Source: Mycoplana azooxidifex
GTDB lineage: Bacteria; Pseudomonadota; Alphaproteobacteria; Rhizobiales; Rhizobiaceae
DNA length: 64,000 bases
Direction of reading: 5' to 3'
NCBI RefSeq assembly: GCF_014196765.1
Contig: NZ_JACIEE010000010.1
Coordinates: forward strand, 124,001-188,000
Shown: piece by piece, positions 53,593 through 63,521 of the stretch
Layout: the number at the start of each line of letters is the position of its first letter
Position numbering within the stretch: position 1 is the stretch's first letter
The notes under the pieces: generated by a model
Seen by the model: only the letters and a program-made list of their open reading frames with translations
Databases searched by the model: none
What the model was told of the DNA's origin: nothing
Position numbers and translations under genes: made by a program

Positions 53593-54614
53593 TTAGGGAC
53601 GATCCGGAGCCGAGTAGCGTAAAGGAGGAAAACCGAGCGGGGACGTGGCGCCAAATCTCGCTCGCGCTGCCCCTTGCCTCCTACCTGGTATCGGAAATCT
53701 GAAGACATCGTCCGTCTACAAGGGCCGGCATTCATCGTTACCAGCTACACGTATCTCAGAACGACGCATTTCACTCGATGTGGTGATGCCAAGGATGTCT
53801 AACTGCAGGTGCCGTCGAAATATGTTTTCCCCACTGACCTGCCGCATCTTTGGGCGCTCTCAGTTCTCGTTGTTGGATGAATTCGTTGTAGCCAATGAAG
53901 AACGTAGCTCTTTAGACGTGATCTACAGTTTACCTGCTCATCCATTTTTTAATGTCATCCGGCGCTTATGTTGTCGCTTTTGAGAAAAAGCTGATTTCTA
54001 GTCAAATCTGTCAACTTAATGGAAACTTAGTGTTACATTTCGGCGGTTTTTACCGCGGAATGTTGACGGTTACACTAGTTAACGTGGTCGAAAAGTTGGC
54101 ATTTGGACGCCTGAAAGGGTCAAAAGTTTACGTTTTTGACCGTCAATTCGGTTGCATGTAAACTTTGCGCAACCAACTACTGGTTTTACCCTTGAGCCTC
54201 GTTCGAGCTACAGCGGTGATATGGGAGGTTCCGTGCCCGGATATCGGTGGACGCAAAAGGCATCCCCATAACCGCAATTCAACCGATCTAGGACTTCATA
54301 ATTTCTCTAGCGTCGACGTGACAGATGTTTCTGTACGTGATCGGCCAAATGCCTTTCGGGACCGACCTTCACGTTCTCTTGATCGCCGGACGTTCCGTCT
54401 CATCTTTGTAGGCAGGAAAAGCGCGTGAATGAAACGATCTCACTAGCCAAATACTGAAATCAGTATTTCAGTATAAGTACCAAAAGCAGTCATACATATT
54501 GAAATATCATTTCCGAACATCGTAGTTTTCCACAGAAAATTCGAAGTAAACGTTTGCTTGCACGGGGGCAAGCGTGATTATTAATTGGCTCACCTGAAGT
54601 CGAGGGGGCTGTAA
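53593..54614. other. 1 kb gene-free stretch rich in inverted repeats
   Basis: AT-rich and without a supported gene. It contains several inverted repeats: GCGGT..ACCGC (54043-54047/54052-54056), GTCAAAA..TTTTGAC (54119-54125/54134-54140), GGTTGC..GCAACC (54150-54155/54169-54174) and the strong palindrome at 54451-54474. Possible roles are multi-site operators, a non-coding RNA or an origin/att-like region. Confidence 0.55.
54451..54474. promoter_or_regulatory. Perfect 10-4-10 inverted repeat
   Basis: ATACTGAAAT and ATTTCAGTAT separated by CAGT, 140 bp before the DUF2293-like gene. It looks like a dimeric regulator operator, possibly for the XRE protein at 54949. Confidence 0.55.
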
Positions 54615-54962
54615 ATGTCAAAATTTACGTACGATATTGCTGCTGAACACATCCGGAGAAAGCATCCAGGCTGCCCGGATTTCGTGGTCCATTACTTCGC
54701 CACTGAAATCGCCACCAGGAGTTGGCAGCGCGCCAGTCTCGGCAAGGCTGTTGGCATCACCATGCAGAATTATCTTCGTCACTATATGACCGACTATGAT
54801 GGGCTGTTGCTATCAGGCTTGGGGCGAAAGGAAGCACGGGCGCGTGTTCAACCCCTCGTCCATGCGATGCTTGCCATTTGGAAAAGAGAACCCACACTTC
54901 ACACCGACCGGCTAGGCGACGATGCGCACGGCCGCGCGGGGATCTCCAATGATCCCGAATAG
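54615..54962 (+). CDS. DUF2293-like protein
   Basis: A 115-residue protein. The stretch SWQRASLGKAVGITMQNYLR followed by HYMTDYDGLLLSGL and EARARVQPLVHAMLAIWKRE fits the DUF2293 pattern, a small family common in rhizobia with unknown role. The N-terminus (IRRKHPGCPDFVVHYF) also carries a conserved look. The gene overlaps the XRE gene by 14 bp. GAGGGGGC precedes the ATG. Confidence 0.7.
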   Translation: MSKFTYDIAAEHIRRKHPGCPDFVVHYFATEIATRSWQRASLGKAVGITMQNYLRHYMTDYDGLLLSGLGRKEARARVQPLVHAMLAIWKREPTLHTDRLGDDAHGRAGISNDPE

Positions 54963-55338
54963 CGAAAACTGGCAGTACATGGGGCATGCTATCCGAACGC
55001 GGATGCAGGAACTTGAATTGACGCGCGACGACGTCATGAGAGGCGCAGGACTTCCAAATCGGACGATCGTGACCAGCCTCATGCAAGGGCGAGCGCGGCT
55101 TGAGTTGAAGTTCGTGGCCGGGCTTGCTCGCGTATTGCAGATCAACGAGCATCAACTCATGCTCAGTGCTATGCAAGGCTTTCTCAGTCAGGACGACGTC
55201 GAATTCCTGAAGCCATTCTTACCCTCCGCGGATGAAATAGCCCTTATGGAGTCGCTCCGTGAGGATGGCGCCCAATCGATCGCGGCAGCGATAAAGACAC
55301 TCTCGCAAGTAGACGTGATACTGAAGAAGCGGCGCTGA
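54949..55338 (+). CDS. XRE-family helix-turn-helix regulator
   Basis: A 129-residue protein with an N-terminal helix-turn-helix (MQELELTRDDVMRGAGLP, NRTIVTSLMQGRARLELKFV) at about residues 17-60 and a helical C-terminal region. Start chosen at 54949 (MIPNSENWQYMGH); an ATG at 54979 is also possible. Translated in overlap with the DUF2293-like gene. It may control that pair or the divergent operon; nothing in the sequence fixes the target. Confidence 0.75.
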   Translation: MIPNSENWQYMGHAIRTRMQELELTRDDVMRGAGLPNRTIVTSLMQGRARLELKFVAGLARVLQINEHQLMLSAMQGFLSQDDVEFLKPFLPSADEIALMESLREDGAQSIAAAIKTLSQVDVILKKRR

Positions 55339-55527
55339 TTTCCTGGGAATTCGAACGCACATGATCACCAATCGTTGGTATTTCGTCCTGACCGGTCGTG
55401 GGCGTCGGCACGCGGCAGAAGCACTAGTCCTAGTCGGCGAGCTTCGAAAGTTGCAAGGTGCGCGCAGCACATGCACGGGGGCTAAGCCCGTGCGGGGCGA
55501 CAGACGTGCAAGTCGCCTATTTTCCGG

Positions 55528-57150
55528 TTAGCAGTAATCCTTGCTGTCAGCGTAGTTGACCGCACCGGGGGGGACCCACTGGCGGGGCTTTTCGGCTTCG
55601 CCGAACTGGCTTGGCAAGCCTATGTCAGGCCCCTCCCCGAAGGGGAACGACAGGCCGTAAGAGATGGCGAAGCGAATGAACTCATCGGCGCTGCCTTTCG
55701 GCGCGATGAAGTCTTTGGGCCGGGGAACCTCCACCAGCTTGTATGGCGGGACTCCCGCGTTGTGGTGCTTGAAGGCCCTATAGGTGGACTCGATCGAATT
55801 CTTGTACCACTCGGACTTCGAGCCGCCTCCGCCGATGAAAACGATCAGCGGGCGCATGCGGGAAGTCGATAGCTTGCCGATGAACTTTCTCTCATAGTCA
55901 GCATTCTGAAAGGCGTCTTCCTGCCAGTTCCGGCCGTCTTTTAGACGTGCCGTCATAATGACGTAGGCCACGACCTTGCGAATTCGCAAAACGAGCTCCG
56001 CGAGAACCGATTGCGAACAAGCTTTCAGCAGTTTCTCTAGTCTCACAGCATCAATATCACCTGAAGTGCCTTGCGCGAGCGAAGCTCCGATCGCGGAGAT
56101 GCCAAGTGGCTCGACCTTGCCGGAATAGAAGTTGATGCGGCGCTCCCCCAAGATATTCCGATAGTTAAACGCGACGCCATCAACCGTGCCGCCGCCAACG
56201 TCGAAATAAACATAGATGCCCGCCACGGCTTCACGGGACATGACGAACGATTGCACCGCCGCCGCAATTTCCGGCACTGCATGAAAGTCCGTAACCTCGG
56301 CCACAAGGCGCGGCTGGGTGACCCGGTAAGAAGGCAGCGCCTCCTGGAGCGTTTTCGGCACCAGATCGTCCTTGACCCACAGCCAGGCGATGCCAAGCAC
56401 TTCCTCAAATGTCGCAAGCGCTTGGGAATCGTAGTGCTCGACAGGAACACCGACATTTGCCGACCAGACCGCAACGCGGTTCTTCAGCCTGTCGGCCTCA
56501 TGGACTGCAAGCCATTGCTGGCTGCGCTGGATCACCGACGCAAGAAACCACGCGGCAAGCGCCCTGACGGATTCGGCCTTGTTCAGGTCGATCCCCTCGA
56601 ACTCGGGCAGTCGTTCGCCGATCGGCCCGCCCGCAAGGCGCATCTTCAGGTAAGGAACGATGACTGCGGATTGCTTGCCAGAAACGCTGTCGCCAAGAAA
56701 CAGCCGTCCATCGGAACCGATTGCGACTATCGAGGGCACAAGCGCTTCCTTGCCGCCCTTGCCGGCAGCAACAGTTCCCGATACCTCACTGCCGAGGTCG
56801 CGAAAGCAGACTTTCGTGAAGCTAGTGCCAAAATCAATGCCGAGATTGATGGCAAGCGGCCTTGCCTTGGGCGTGCTCCGTGGCGGAGTGTCATTCGATG
56901 CGACCGCCGCCCGCTTAGCCTGTGTCTTGACGGTTGCCGGAGCTTTGCGCGTAGGGACTCTTGCTCGAACTGCGGGCGCATTCTCCGCAACGACTGGCGC
57001 GCCCTGCGCAAAATCGGGAGGCTCCGTCACGCCGGGCCGTTTGTCGTCTGATGCCGCGCTTACATCCGGCTCGGAAGAGGTTGGCGGAACTTCCGCCCTG
57101 CCAAACACGCGCTCGTGAAGCGATCTAAGCCTGTCACGCCAGCTTGCCAT
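55528..57150 (-). CDS. Actin/Hsp70-fold ATPase of the SbcCD-helicase cassette
   Basis: A 540-residue protein. The first 95 residues are a proline/alanine-rich low-complexity region. The actin-like nucleotide fold follows: phosphate 1 INLGIDFGTSFTKVCF near 100, phosphate 2 YFDVGGGTVDGVAFN near 310, adenosine site IVFIGGGGSKSEWY near 430. It lacks a substrate-binding domain typical of DnaK. The start at 57150 (MASWRDRLRSLHERV) lies one base after the helicase stop, so the two are coupled; a TTG at 57159 is an alternative start. Role unknown. Confidence 0.8.
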   Translation of the reverse strand: MASWRDRLRSLHERVFGRAEVPPTSSEPDVSAASDDKRPGVTEPPDFAQGAPVVAENAPAVRARVPTRKAPATVKTQAKRAAVASNDTPPRSTPKARPLAINLGIDFGTSFTKVCFRDLGSEVSGTVAAGKGGKEALVPSIVAIGSDGRLFLGDSVSGKQSAVIVPYLKMRLAGGPIGERLPEFEGIDLNKAESVRALAAWFLASVIQRSQQWLAVHEADRLKNRVAVWSANVGVPVEHYDSQALATFEEVLGIAWLWVKDDLVPKTLQEALPSYRVTQPRLVAEVTDFHAVPEIAAAVQSFVMSREAVAGIYVYFDVGGGTVDGVAFNYRNILGERRINFYSGKVEPLGISAIGASLAQGTSGDIDAVRLEKLLKACSQSVLAELVLRIRKVVAYVIMTARLKDGRNWQEDAFQNADYERKFIGKLSTSRMRPLIVFIGGGGSKSEWYKNSIESTYRAFKHHNAGVPPYKLVEVPRPKDFIAPKGSADEFIRFAISYGLSFPFGEGPDIGLPSQFGEAEKPRQWVPPGAVNYADSKDYC

Positions 57151-57151
57151 G

Positions 57152-60100
57152 TCAGACAACCCTCACAACGCCCGCCGCAAGCGGTATCATGGTCGGATCG
57201 ACCTGTTGGCGCCGTGAAACGCGATCAAGCTTAGTCTTCAACTGCTCCTCCTCTTTCCTGATGAGACCTTCCGTCATCGCAACGGGGCGCAGATTCCCTT
57301 CCGCGCGAAACCGGGCGATGCGGGCCTTCAAGCCTTCGATGCGGCGGCTAGCGAGCTTTTCGGCGCTGGTACGCTGCTGATCGCATCGTACTGTGTTCTC
57401 CGCCTCAAAATCGGAAAGGCGCTCCGAAAATGCGTCCCCCAGCGCTTCTTCGCATTCGACGGCAGCCTCGCAGATGAACTCAATGTCCGGGAGCACGTTG
57501 ACCGCGTTCGGCAGCTTCTCGCCCGCGCGCGAGGCAACGGTAATCAACGCTTCGGCCTCCGAGGCCCCAAGCGTGCGGCCGCTTCCCAGCGGCTTCACCC
57601 TGAAAGCAAGTGACTGATCGGATTTCAGGCCGTTGAATGACCAGCGGTGGGCGCTAAACACATAGTCGCCAGGAGGGACACCGGCATCCTGCGCCGGGAC
57701 TTTTATCGCGGTGACGCGATGGAGCTGACTTTCGTCGTCCTCGTAGCTGAAGCGTATCCATTGTATGAGGGGATGGCTTGGCTCGATGAACTCCGCTTCG
57801 GCGGAAACCTCGTCGGCGCGGCGCGGGTCGAAAATGCAAAGGATTGGCCTGCCGCTTCGATGAAGCTGCGTTCTCGTCGATGGCCGTGCCTCCGATATGA
57901 AGTAACCCAGCGAGCGCCGCGCTTCCTCCGAGAGAGTAATGCGCAGGGCATATTCCGCGCCCGCGACAGCGTCGAATTTGGTGCCGGGGAAATTGCGCGC
58001 GAAGAAGTCTTCCACGAGGGACTGAAGCTCGCTTGCGCTCAGCCACCTGCCCTTTTCGCGGCTATCGCTGATATGGTCGAGGATGTAGTCGGAAAATCCG
58101 ACAAGGTTGACCGCCTCTTCCTCCAGGCGCTGCTGCTCCCGCTGCGTATTGCAGATTGCAAGTTCCGCCTCGACTGATTTTCGCTCGCGCTCCTCGTCCG
58201 TCAGGGTCGGATCGAGCAGGTTGACGAGCAGTTGCTCCGTCACTTCCCCGAGAATGTCTTCGAGATCGCCGATGCTCTCGCGGAACACGTTGATGCGATC
58301 ATACAGCCTCATCAGGATGCGGTCTTCGATGGTGTTCTCGACGACCATGTTGATGATCGAGATGCGTTCCGCTTTCTGCCCCAATCGGTCGAGTCGGCCG
58401 ATCCGTTGCTCCACCCTCATGGGGTTCCATGGAAGATCGTAGTTCACGATAAAGCGGCAGAATTGAAGGTCGATGCCCTCGCTGCCGACTTCGGAAGAGA
58501 GCAGGACTGACGGCCCGTCGGGTCGGGCGAAGGCGCGGATCAGATCGTCCTTTTCTTTGCCCATGTCCCCCATGATCAGCGCCGCATTGATCCCGTCAGC
58601 CTTCAGACGGCGCGCGAGGTATTTGAGGGTACCGCGATAGAAGGCGAAGATGACGAACTTCTCGCGCGGATTCCGTTTCAGCTCATTCGCAAGAAAGTGC
58701 TGGAGCGCTCGGTACTTTTCATCGCCCTTTTCCAGCGCGCCCAGCTCGTGCTTGAGGCCCATATCGGGCGGGGCGTCATCGACCGCATCGTCGCCATCTT
58801 TATTGCCCTGCGGCTCTGAACGGAGCTGCGGCGAAATCCCGAAGTCTTCCCACAGAAGCTCTTCGATGAGGCCCTTGTCGCCCCAGCTTTCCAGCGCGCC
58901 GACAATCGAACTCGCCATTTGTCTCTGCCGCGCGATAAGCGAGAATAGCGACACGCCGGTTTTGCCCGCCGCTTCATCGCGCAGGCGGCTGGTAACATGG
59001 TCGTAGAGCTGCTTTTCCTCCGCACTGAACCTGACGCTGAGAACCTGGGGCGCCCGCTCGACGCGGCGCTCCAGAACTTCGCGCTTCCTGCTTCGGGTCA
59101 TGTATTGGGAAAGAAGCGAGCGCGATTCCAGAAGCCGAAGAATCTCCACGCGACGTTCGGCATCGGTGGCGTCATCGCGAAGATGCGCCTTGATGCGGGC
59201 AAGGACGGCGTCATTCTTGAAATAATCGGACGTCTCCGCCTCGGAAATCGCCTTCAGCGCTTCGGGAACATCGGCCGGCTGCTGCCATAGTGCCCTCTGC
59301 GCGCGCACTATGCAGGAGTTCGCCGAGAGCATTTCCCCAAAGAGAAATGAATCGTAGAACTGATCGGGATCGATAAGGCGCAGAAGCTGGTAAAGGTTGT
59401 CGCTGCCGATCTGGATCGGCGTTGCGGTCAGCAGCACAAAGTGATGCGATGCCTCCCTTAGCAGGCGGGCAAGCCGGTTGTTGGCGGTTGATGGGTTTCT
59501 GAGATAGTGGGCCTCGTCGATAACGACGTGATCGAAGAGGGCGAACTCCTCGCTGGCCGTGTTCTGGTCTAGAATGCGGGCAAATTGCGCCCTGACGCCG
59601 CCGACATTCTCGTCGTCGTAATTAGCGGGAGGACGCAGTCCCTCCAGGCTGGTGATATAGACGAACGACTCCGCGCTCCTGTAGCTGGCGATGTCCTTGA
59701 CGCGCTCATAAAGGGTGCTCGCGGAAACGATTTCGCCGGTTATGTTGAAACGCTTGCGCAGATCCTCGCGCCACTTCTCGCGCAACATGGCGGGACAGAT
59801 GATCAGCAGCCGCCTGGCCGAATGACGGGCCTGTATCTCCTTCCAGATATAAGTTGCTTCAATGGTTTTCCCGAGGCCGACTTCGTCGGCGATCAGCATC
59901 CGGCCGATCGGGGATTCGATAAACCGCATGACCGGCTTGAACTGGTGCGGATAGAAGTCCGTGTTGCTGGCTTCCATCGAATAGAAGACGTTGGTCAATT
60001 CACCTTTGATCTTCTCAAATGTCAAAACGCGCCTGAGGTCGCTCGGGCCGCCGAATGAGCCTCCCTCAAGCAGATCGAAAATCTGCACCTCGTCCGCGAT

Positions 60101-60298
60101 GGGCTCCAGCAGCTCGTAGCGCTTGTATTGCTTTTCGTTGGGGCCGAAATCCACTTCGACCAACAGGAAAGTGCCTGCCTTCTTGACCCTTCCGGTCGTC
60201 GTTCCCTGCCTGCCCGGATTATCGCGGAGCCGAACGCGCGTCCCGCTCGCTTCCGGGTTCCAGCCGGCCGGCTCTTCTTCCTGTATTGCGCCCGTCAT
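57152..60298 (-). CDS. SNF2/RapA-like helicase
   Basis: A 1,048-residue SF2 helicase. Q/I motif region LIADEVGLGKTIEATYIWKE, motif II DHVVIDEAHYLRN, motif III LLTATPIQIG, and the C-terminal helicase domain with SSEVGSEGIDLQFCRFIVNY and VEQRIGRLDRLGQ, which is the RapA-type pattern. A long C-terminal region of about 350 residues contains coiled-coil segments. The start at 60298 (MTGAIQEEEP) follows GAGGGG; the frame from 60328 is less likely. 160 bp separate it from sbcC. Confidence 0.88.
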   Translation of the reverse strand: MTGAIQEEEPAGWNPEASGTRVRLRDNPGRQGTTTGRVKKAGTFLLVEVDFGPNEKQYKRYELLEPIADEVQIFDLLEGGSFGGPSDLRRVLTFEKIKGELTNVFYSMEASNTDFYPHQFKPVMRFIESPIGRMLIADEVGLGKTIEATYIWKEIQARHSARRLLIICPAMLREKWREDLRKRFNITGEIVSASTLYERVKDIASYRSAESFVYITSLEGLRPPANYDDENVGGVRAQFARILDQNTASEEFALFDHVVIDEAHYLRNPSTANNRLARLLREASHHFVLLTATPIQIGSDNLYQLLRLIDPDQFYDSFLFGEMLSANSCIVRAQRALWQQPADVPEALKAISEAETSDYFKNDAVLARIKAHLRDDATDAERRVEILRLLESRSLLSQYMTRSRKREVLERRVERAPQVLSVRFSAEEKQLYDHVTSRLRDEAAGKTGVSLFSLIARQRQMASSIVGALESWGDKGLIEELLWEDFGISPQLRSEPQGNKDGDDAVDDAPPDMGLKHELGALEKGDEKYRALQHFLANELKRNPREKFVIFAFYRGTLKYLARRLKADGINAALIMGDMGKEKDDLIRAFARPDGPSVLLSSEVGSEGIDLQFCRFIVNYDLPWNPMRVEQRIGRLDRLGQKAERISIINMVVENTIEDRILMRLYDRINVFRESIGDLEDILGEVTEQLLVNLLDPTLTDEERERKSVEAELAICNTQREQQRLEEEAVNLVGFSDYILDHISDSREKGRWLSASELQSLVEDFFARNFPGTKFDAVAGAEYALRITLSEEARRSLGYFISEARPSTRTQLHRSGRPILCIFDPRRADEVSAEAEFIEPSHPLIQWIRFSYEDDESQLHRVTAIKVPAQDAGVPPGDYVFSAHRWSFNGLKSDQSLAFRVKPLGSGRTLGASEAEALITVASRAGEKLPNAVNVLPDIEFICEAAVECEEALGDAFSERLSDFEAENTVRCDQQRTSAEKLASRRIEGLKARIARFRAEGNLRPVAMTEGLIRKEEEQLKTKLDRVSRRQQVDPTMIPLAAGVVRVV

Positions 60299-60458
60299 AG
60301 TGCCCCTCGCACAGTATTCCACGAACAACTTAAGTAACTACAATATCCATGTGGGAGTTTCCACATTTTTACTTATTTGTATTTCAGCTTCATCTTATAA
60401 GGCTCCCCCTGGCCGACGATGTTAGCCCGCGTGCATTTTATCGCAACTCCTTGTTTGG

Positions 60459-63400
60459 CTACGCAACGCGTTGGCTGATATGGCTGCCGCCCGTCGTCTT
60501 GCTGATCTGGAACCCGAACGGAATCGCCTGCTGGACAAGTTCGACGTGCGAGATGAGCCCTACCGCCCGGCTCTCGCCGACAATGTCCTGAAGGGTCTGT
60601 AGCGCCTGATCCAGCGTCTCCGTGTCGAGCGTTCCGAAACCCTCGTCGATAAAGATCGTGTTGAGATGAACGCCCCCGTTTACGCTCTCCACCACGTCGG
60701 AAAGCCCGAGGGCCAGCGCCAGCGCCGCCATGAAGGTCTCGCCCCCCGAAAGGGTCGCCGTTGCGCGAGTCCGGCCCGTATGCACGTCATGTACGACGAT
60801 GCCGAGCCCCTTCTTGCCGGCGCCTTTGGCAACCTCCTGTTCGCGCTCCAGGCTGTAGCGCCCCCCGCTCATCGGCTTGAATCTTGCGTTTGCCGAAGCA
60901 AGCACCAGATCGAACATGGCGGCGATGGCGAAAGCCTCCAGCTCCATATTCGCATTGTTCCTGCCGCTGAATGCGTGAGCGACTGCCGCGAGCGGCGCAT
61001 AGGCGTCCTCTGCCTTCTTGATGTCGCTCAATGCAGCTGCAATGCTTTCGGCCAGCTTTGCCAGAGAGTCTGCGCGGGAAGCTGCATTGGCTTCCTTCCG
61101 AAAGGCCTCGTCCCTGACCCGCGTCGCTTCTTCGCTTGCGGCGCCAAGCCCGGCAAGATCAGGACGATCCTTCCCTTCGACATTGGCGCCGGCACGGGCG
61201 GCCCTGTCGCGGGCTGCATGGAGATCTTGACCAAACCGCTCGATAGAAGCCTGCAACTCCTCGATGCGGCCGATATTCGCCTTGTGGGCTTCGTATTGCT
61301 CCCGGGTGAGTCCGTTCGCGGCAAGCCGGCCGCCGAACCCTTCTTCCGCCTCTTGCAGCGTGGCGCGCGCAGCATCGCGGATATTCGCCGCGCTTTCCTC
61401 GTCCTTACGCGCGGCAATCTGCTTCTCCCCGGCCTCACGCTCGGACTTGACCGTCTGCTCAAAAGCAAGATCGCGCCTTCTAAGCTCGTCGTCGGCAGCG
61501 GCAATCGCGGCCTCAAGCGCCTCCGTCGTCCTGAGACCTTCGGGAACCGGTGCGAGCGCGTTCTCCAGCGCCTGCGCTGCAAGGGCATGGCCGGTGACTG
61601 CCTGATCGCGGCTTGTGCGCGCAGCCTCTACGGCTGCGCCCGCTTCCGGCAACCTGCTCTCGACCCGATCCAATGCGCCACGCAACGCTTCAAGATCGAC
61701 CGCAGGGCCTAACGCCTGAATATCGCCCTGAACCTTGGCGCTATGCGCCTGAAGTTCAGCGGCAGTGTTCTCCGGCTTCGCCAATTCCGCAAGAAGAGCT
61801 TCCCTTTCCGAAAGCGTCGCCTCTTTCGCGGCACGGATCTGGCCGCTGCCAGTGCTTGCACTTCGGGCGCTATCAAGCGCCTCGCGGGCAGCGGTAAAGG
61901 CATCGTTGCGCCCCGCGCTTTCCGCCCGCCCCTGGGCAGGCGCCGGATGGTCGTGCGAACCGCAAACAGGGCAAGCCTCTCCCGGCCGCAGCTTTTCGGC
62001 AAGATGCTGCGCCTGCGCCCCCGCCAATGCCGCCTCTGCCTCGTCAAAGCCGCCCTGCGCTGCTTCCTGCGCCCGGAGATTCCTCTCGTGAACCTCCCGA
62101 GCGCCGGCAACGTCACCCCGCGCATCGTTGACCGCCTTGACCGCCCGGTCATGGCCGAGCGCCGCCTCGAGCTTTGATTTCAGCTCCTGGGCCGCAGCCG
62201 ACAGTGCCGCCCGCTGCCCGGCCATCGTTTCCGCCTCCTTGATCTGCGCAGCTATGGCGGCTTGTTCGCGAACGAGCGCGCTATGGCTGTTGTGCGCCGT
62301 CTCGAAGATCGTCGCCGCATTGCGCGCGTTACGCGCAGCCTCCTCCGTGGCCGCCTTCTTTTTCTCGGCGAGAGCCAGCGTATCGCGATGACGCTTCAGG
62401 GCCGCGCCCTGCTCCCGCATGATCTCGGTCTCGCCGCGTTTTGCCTGTTCCGCCGCCAGCAAATCGGCTGCTTTCCCCATCGCGTCCTCGGCCGCCGCGC
62501 GCGCGGCTTGCGCCTCTACACAGGTCTCGTTTGCGTTGGACAGATCGGTGCGCGCGCGCTGCATCACGACATCGACATCGCGCAAGCCCTGGGCCACGAG
62601 TGCCCCACTCAGGACAGCCCTGTCTTCTTCGATTTCCTTGCGCTTGGCCTCCATCGATCCCAGTGCCAGCGCCGCCGCGTCGTTCTCGGCAAAAGCTTTC
62701 TCTACTTCCTGGGCAGCAGCCAGCGTCTGTCCGGCCAGCGCCGCATGACCCTTTGCCGCCTCGGCCGCAGCAGCCTCGGTTTTGTGTTCTTCCTGCGCCT
62801 GCTGCGCTCCCGCCGAAAGCTCTTCCAGCGTCGCGAAGCCTTCCTGCTCCAGCCTGCTAGTGCATAGCTGGCGATCGGCCCTGATTTTTTCCTCGGCGGC
62901 TTTCGCCTCGTCCTTCATCTTCTGGGTCAGCCGTTTGTAGAGCGACACATCGAAGAGTTCGCGCAGGATCGCGAGGCGGTCGTTGGTTTTCGCCGCCAGA
63001 AACTTCTCGAAGCGCCCCTGGGGCAGGAGCACGATCTGCCGGAACTGCTCAGGCCCGTAGCCTAGCCTGCGCTCAAGCTCTTCCGCTACTGCGGAGACTT
63101 TCTTCTCCGCGATCGGCGTACCATGGTTCTCGGCGGTGATTTCATCGAGGGGAATGCCGGTGACATCGAAAAGCCACGCGCAATGCGCCTCCTTCGTGTC
63201 CTTGCCCCCACGCAGGGCCGGCCGTACCTGTTCGGGCCTGCGCCGCACAAGGTATCTCTGTGCGCCGAGCTCGAAGATGAGTTCGACCTCTGTCAGGCAA
63301 TCCGGGCTCGCGTGATCCGACCTCAAGCTCGATGCATCCTGGTCGTCCCGGGCGGGCTCGCCGAACAATGCAAACGAAATCGCGCTGAATATCGATGACT

Positions 63401-63521
63401 TCCCCGATCCAGTCGGGCCATAGATACCGAACAGCCCCGCACCGATCGCCTCCCTGAAATCGACAACCTGCTCGCCCGCGTAAGGGCCGAAGGCCCGAAG
63501 TGTAAGCCGCAACGGTCTCAT
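60459..63521 (-). CDS. sbcC: Exonuclease subunit SbcC (Rad50-like)
   Basis: A 1,020-residue SMC/Rad50-type ATPase. Walker A IYGPTGSGKSSIFSA is near residue 36, the coiled-coil arms are interrupted by the zinc-hook CPVCGSHDHP (C516/C519), and the C-terminal part has TLSGGETFMAALALALGLS and FIDEGFGTLDTETL. With SbcD it cleaves hairpins and DNA ends. The start overlaps the sbcD stop (ATGA). In this window it heads a run into the helicase and actin-like genes. Confidence 0.93.
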   Translation of the reverse strand: MRPLRLTLRAFGPYAGEQVVDFREAIGAGLFGIYGPTGSGKSSIFSAISFALFGEPARDDQDASSLRSDHASPDCLTEVELIFELGAQRYLVRRRPEQVRPALRGGKDTKEAHCAWLFDVTGIPLDEITAENHGTPIAEKKVSAVAEELERRLGYGPEQFRQIVLLPQGRFEKFLAAKTNDRLAILRELFDVSLYKRLTQKMKDEAKAAEEKIRADRQLCTSRLEQEGFATLEELSAGAQQAQEEHKTEAAAAEAAKGHAALAGQTLAAAQEVEKAFAENDAAALALGSMEAKRKEIEEDRAVLSGALVAQGLRDVDVVMQRARTDLSNANETCVEAQAARAAAEDAMGKAADLLAAEQAKRGETEIMREQGAALKRHRDTLALAEKKKAATEEAARNARNAATIFETAHNSHSALVREQAAIAAQIKEAETMAGQRAALSAAAQELKSKLEAALGHDRAVKAVNDARGDVAGAREVHERNLRAQEAAQGGFDEAEAALAGAQAQHLAEKLRPGEACPVCGSHDHPAPAQGRAESAGRNDAFTAAREALDSARSASTGSGQIRAAKEATLSEREALLAELAKPENTAAELQAHSAKVQGDIQALGPAVDLEALRGALDRVESRLPEAGAAVEAARTSRDQAVTGHALAAQALENALAPVPEGLRTTEALEAAIAAADDELRRRDLAFEQTVKSEREAGEKQIAARKDEESAANIRDAARATLQEAEEGFGGRLAANGLTREQYEAHKANIGRIEELQASIERFGQDLHAARDRAARAGANVEGKDRPDLAGLGAASEEATRVRDEAFRKEANAASRADSLAKLAESIAAALSDIKKAEDAYAPLAAVAHAFSGRNNANMELEAFAIAAMFDLVLASANARFKPMSGGRYSLEREQEVAKGAGKKGLGIVVHDVHTGRTRATATLSGGETFMAALALALGLSDVVESVNGGVHLNTIFIDEGFGTLDTETLDQALQTLQDIVGESRAVGLISHVELVQQAIPFGFQISKTTGGSHISQRVA

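Noticed and set aside
53645-53983. Frame of 112 residues in the repeat-rich gap
   Set aside because: Arginine- and serine-rich text without a ribosome site or motif; likely not a gene.
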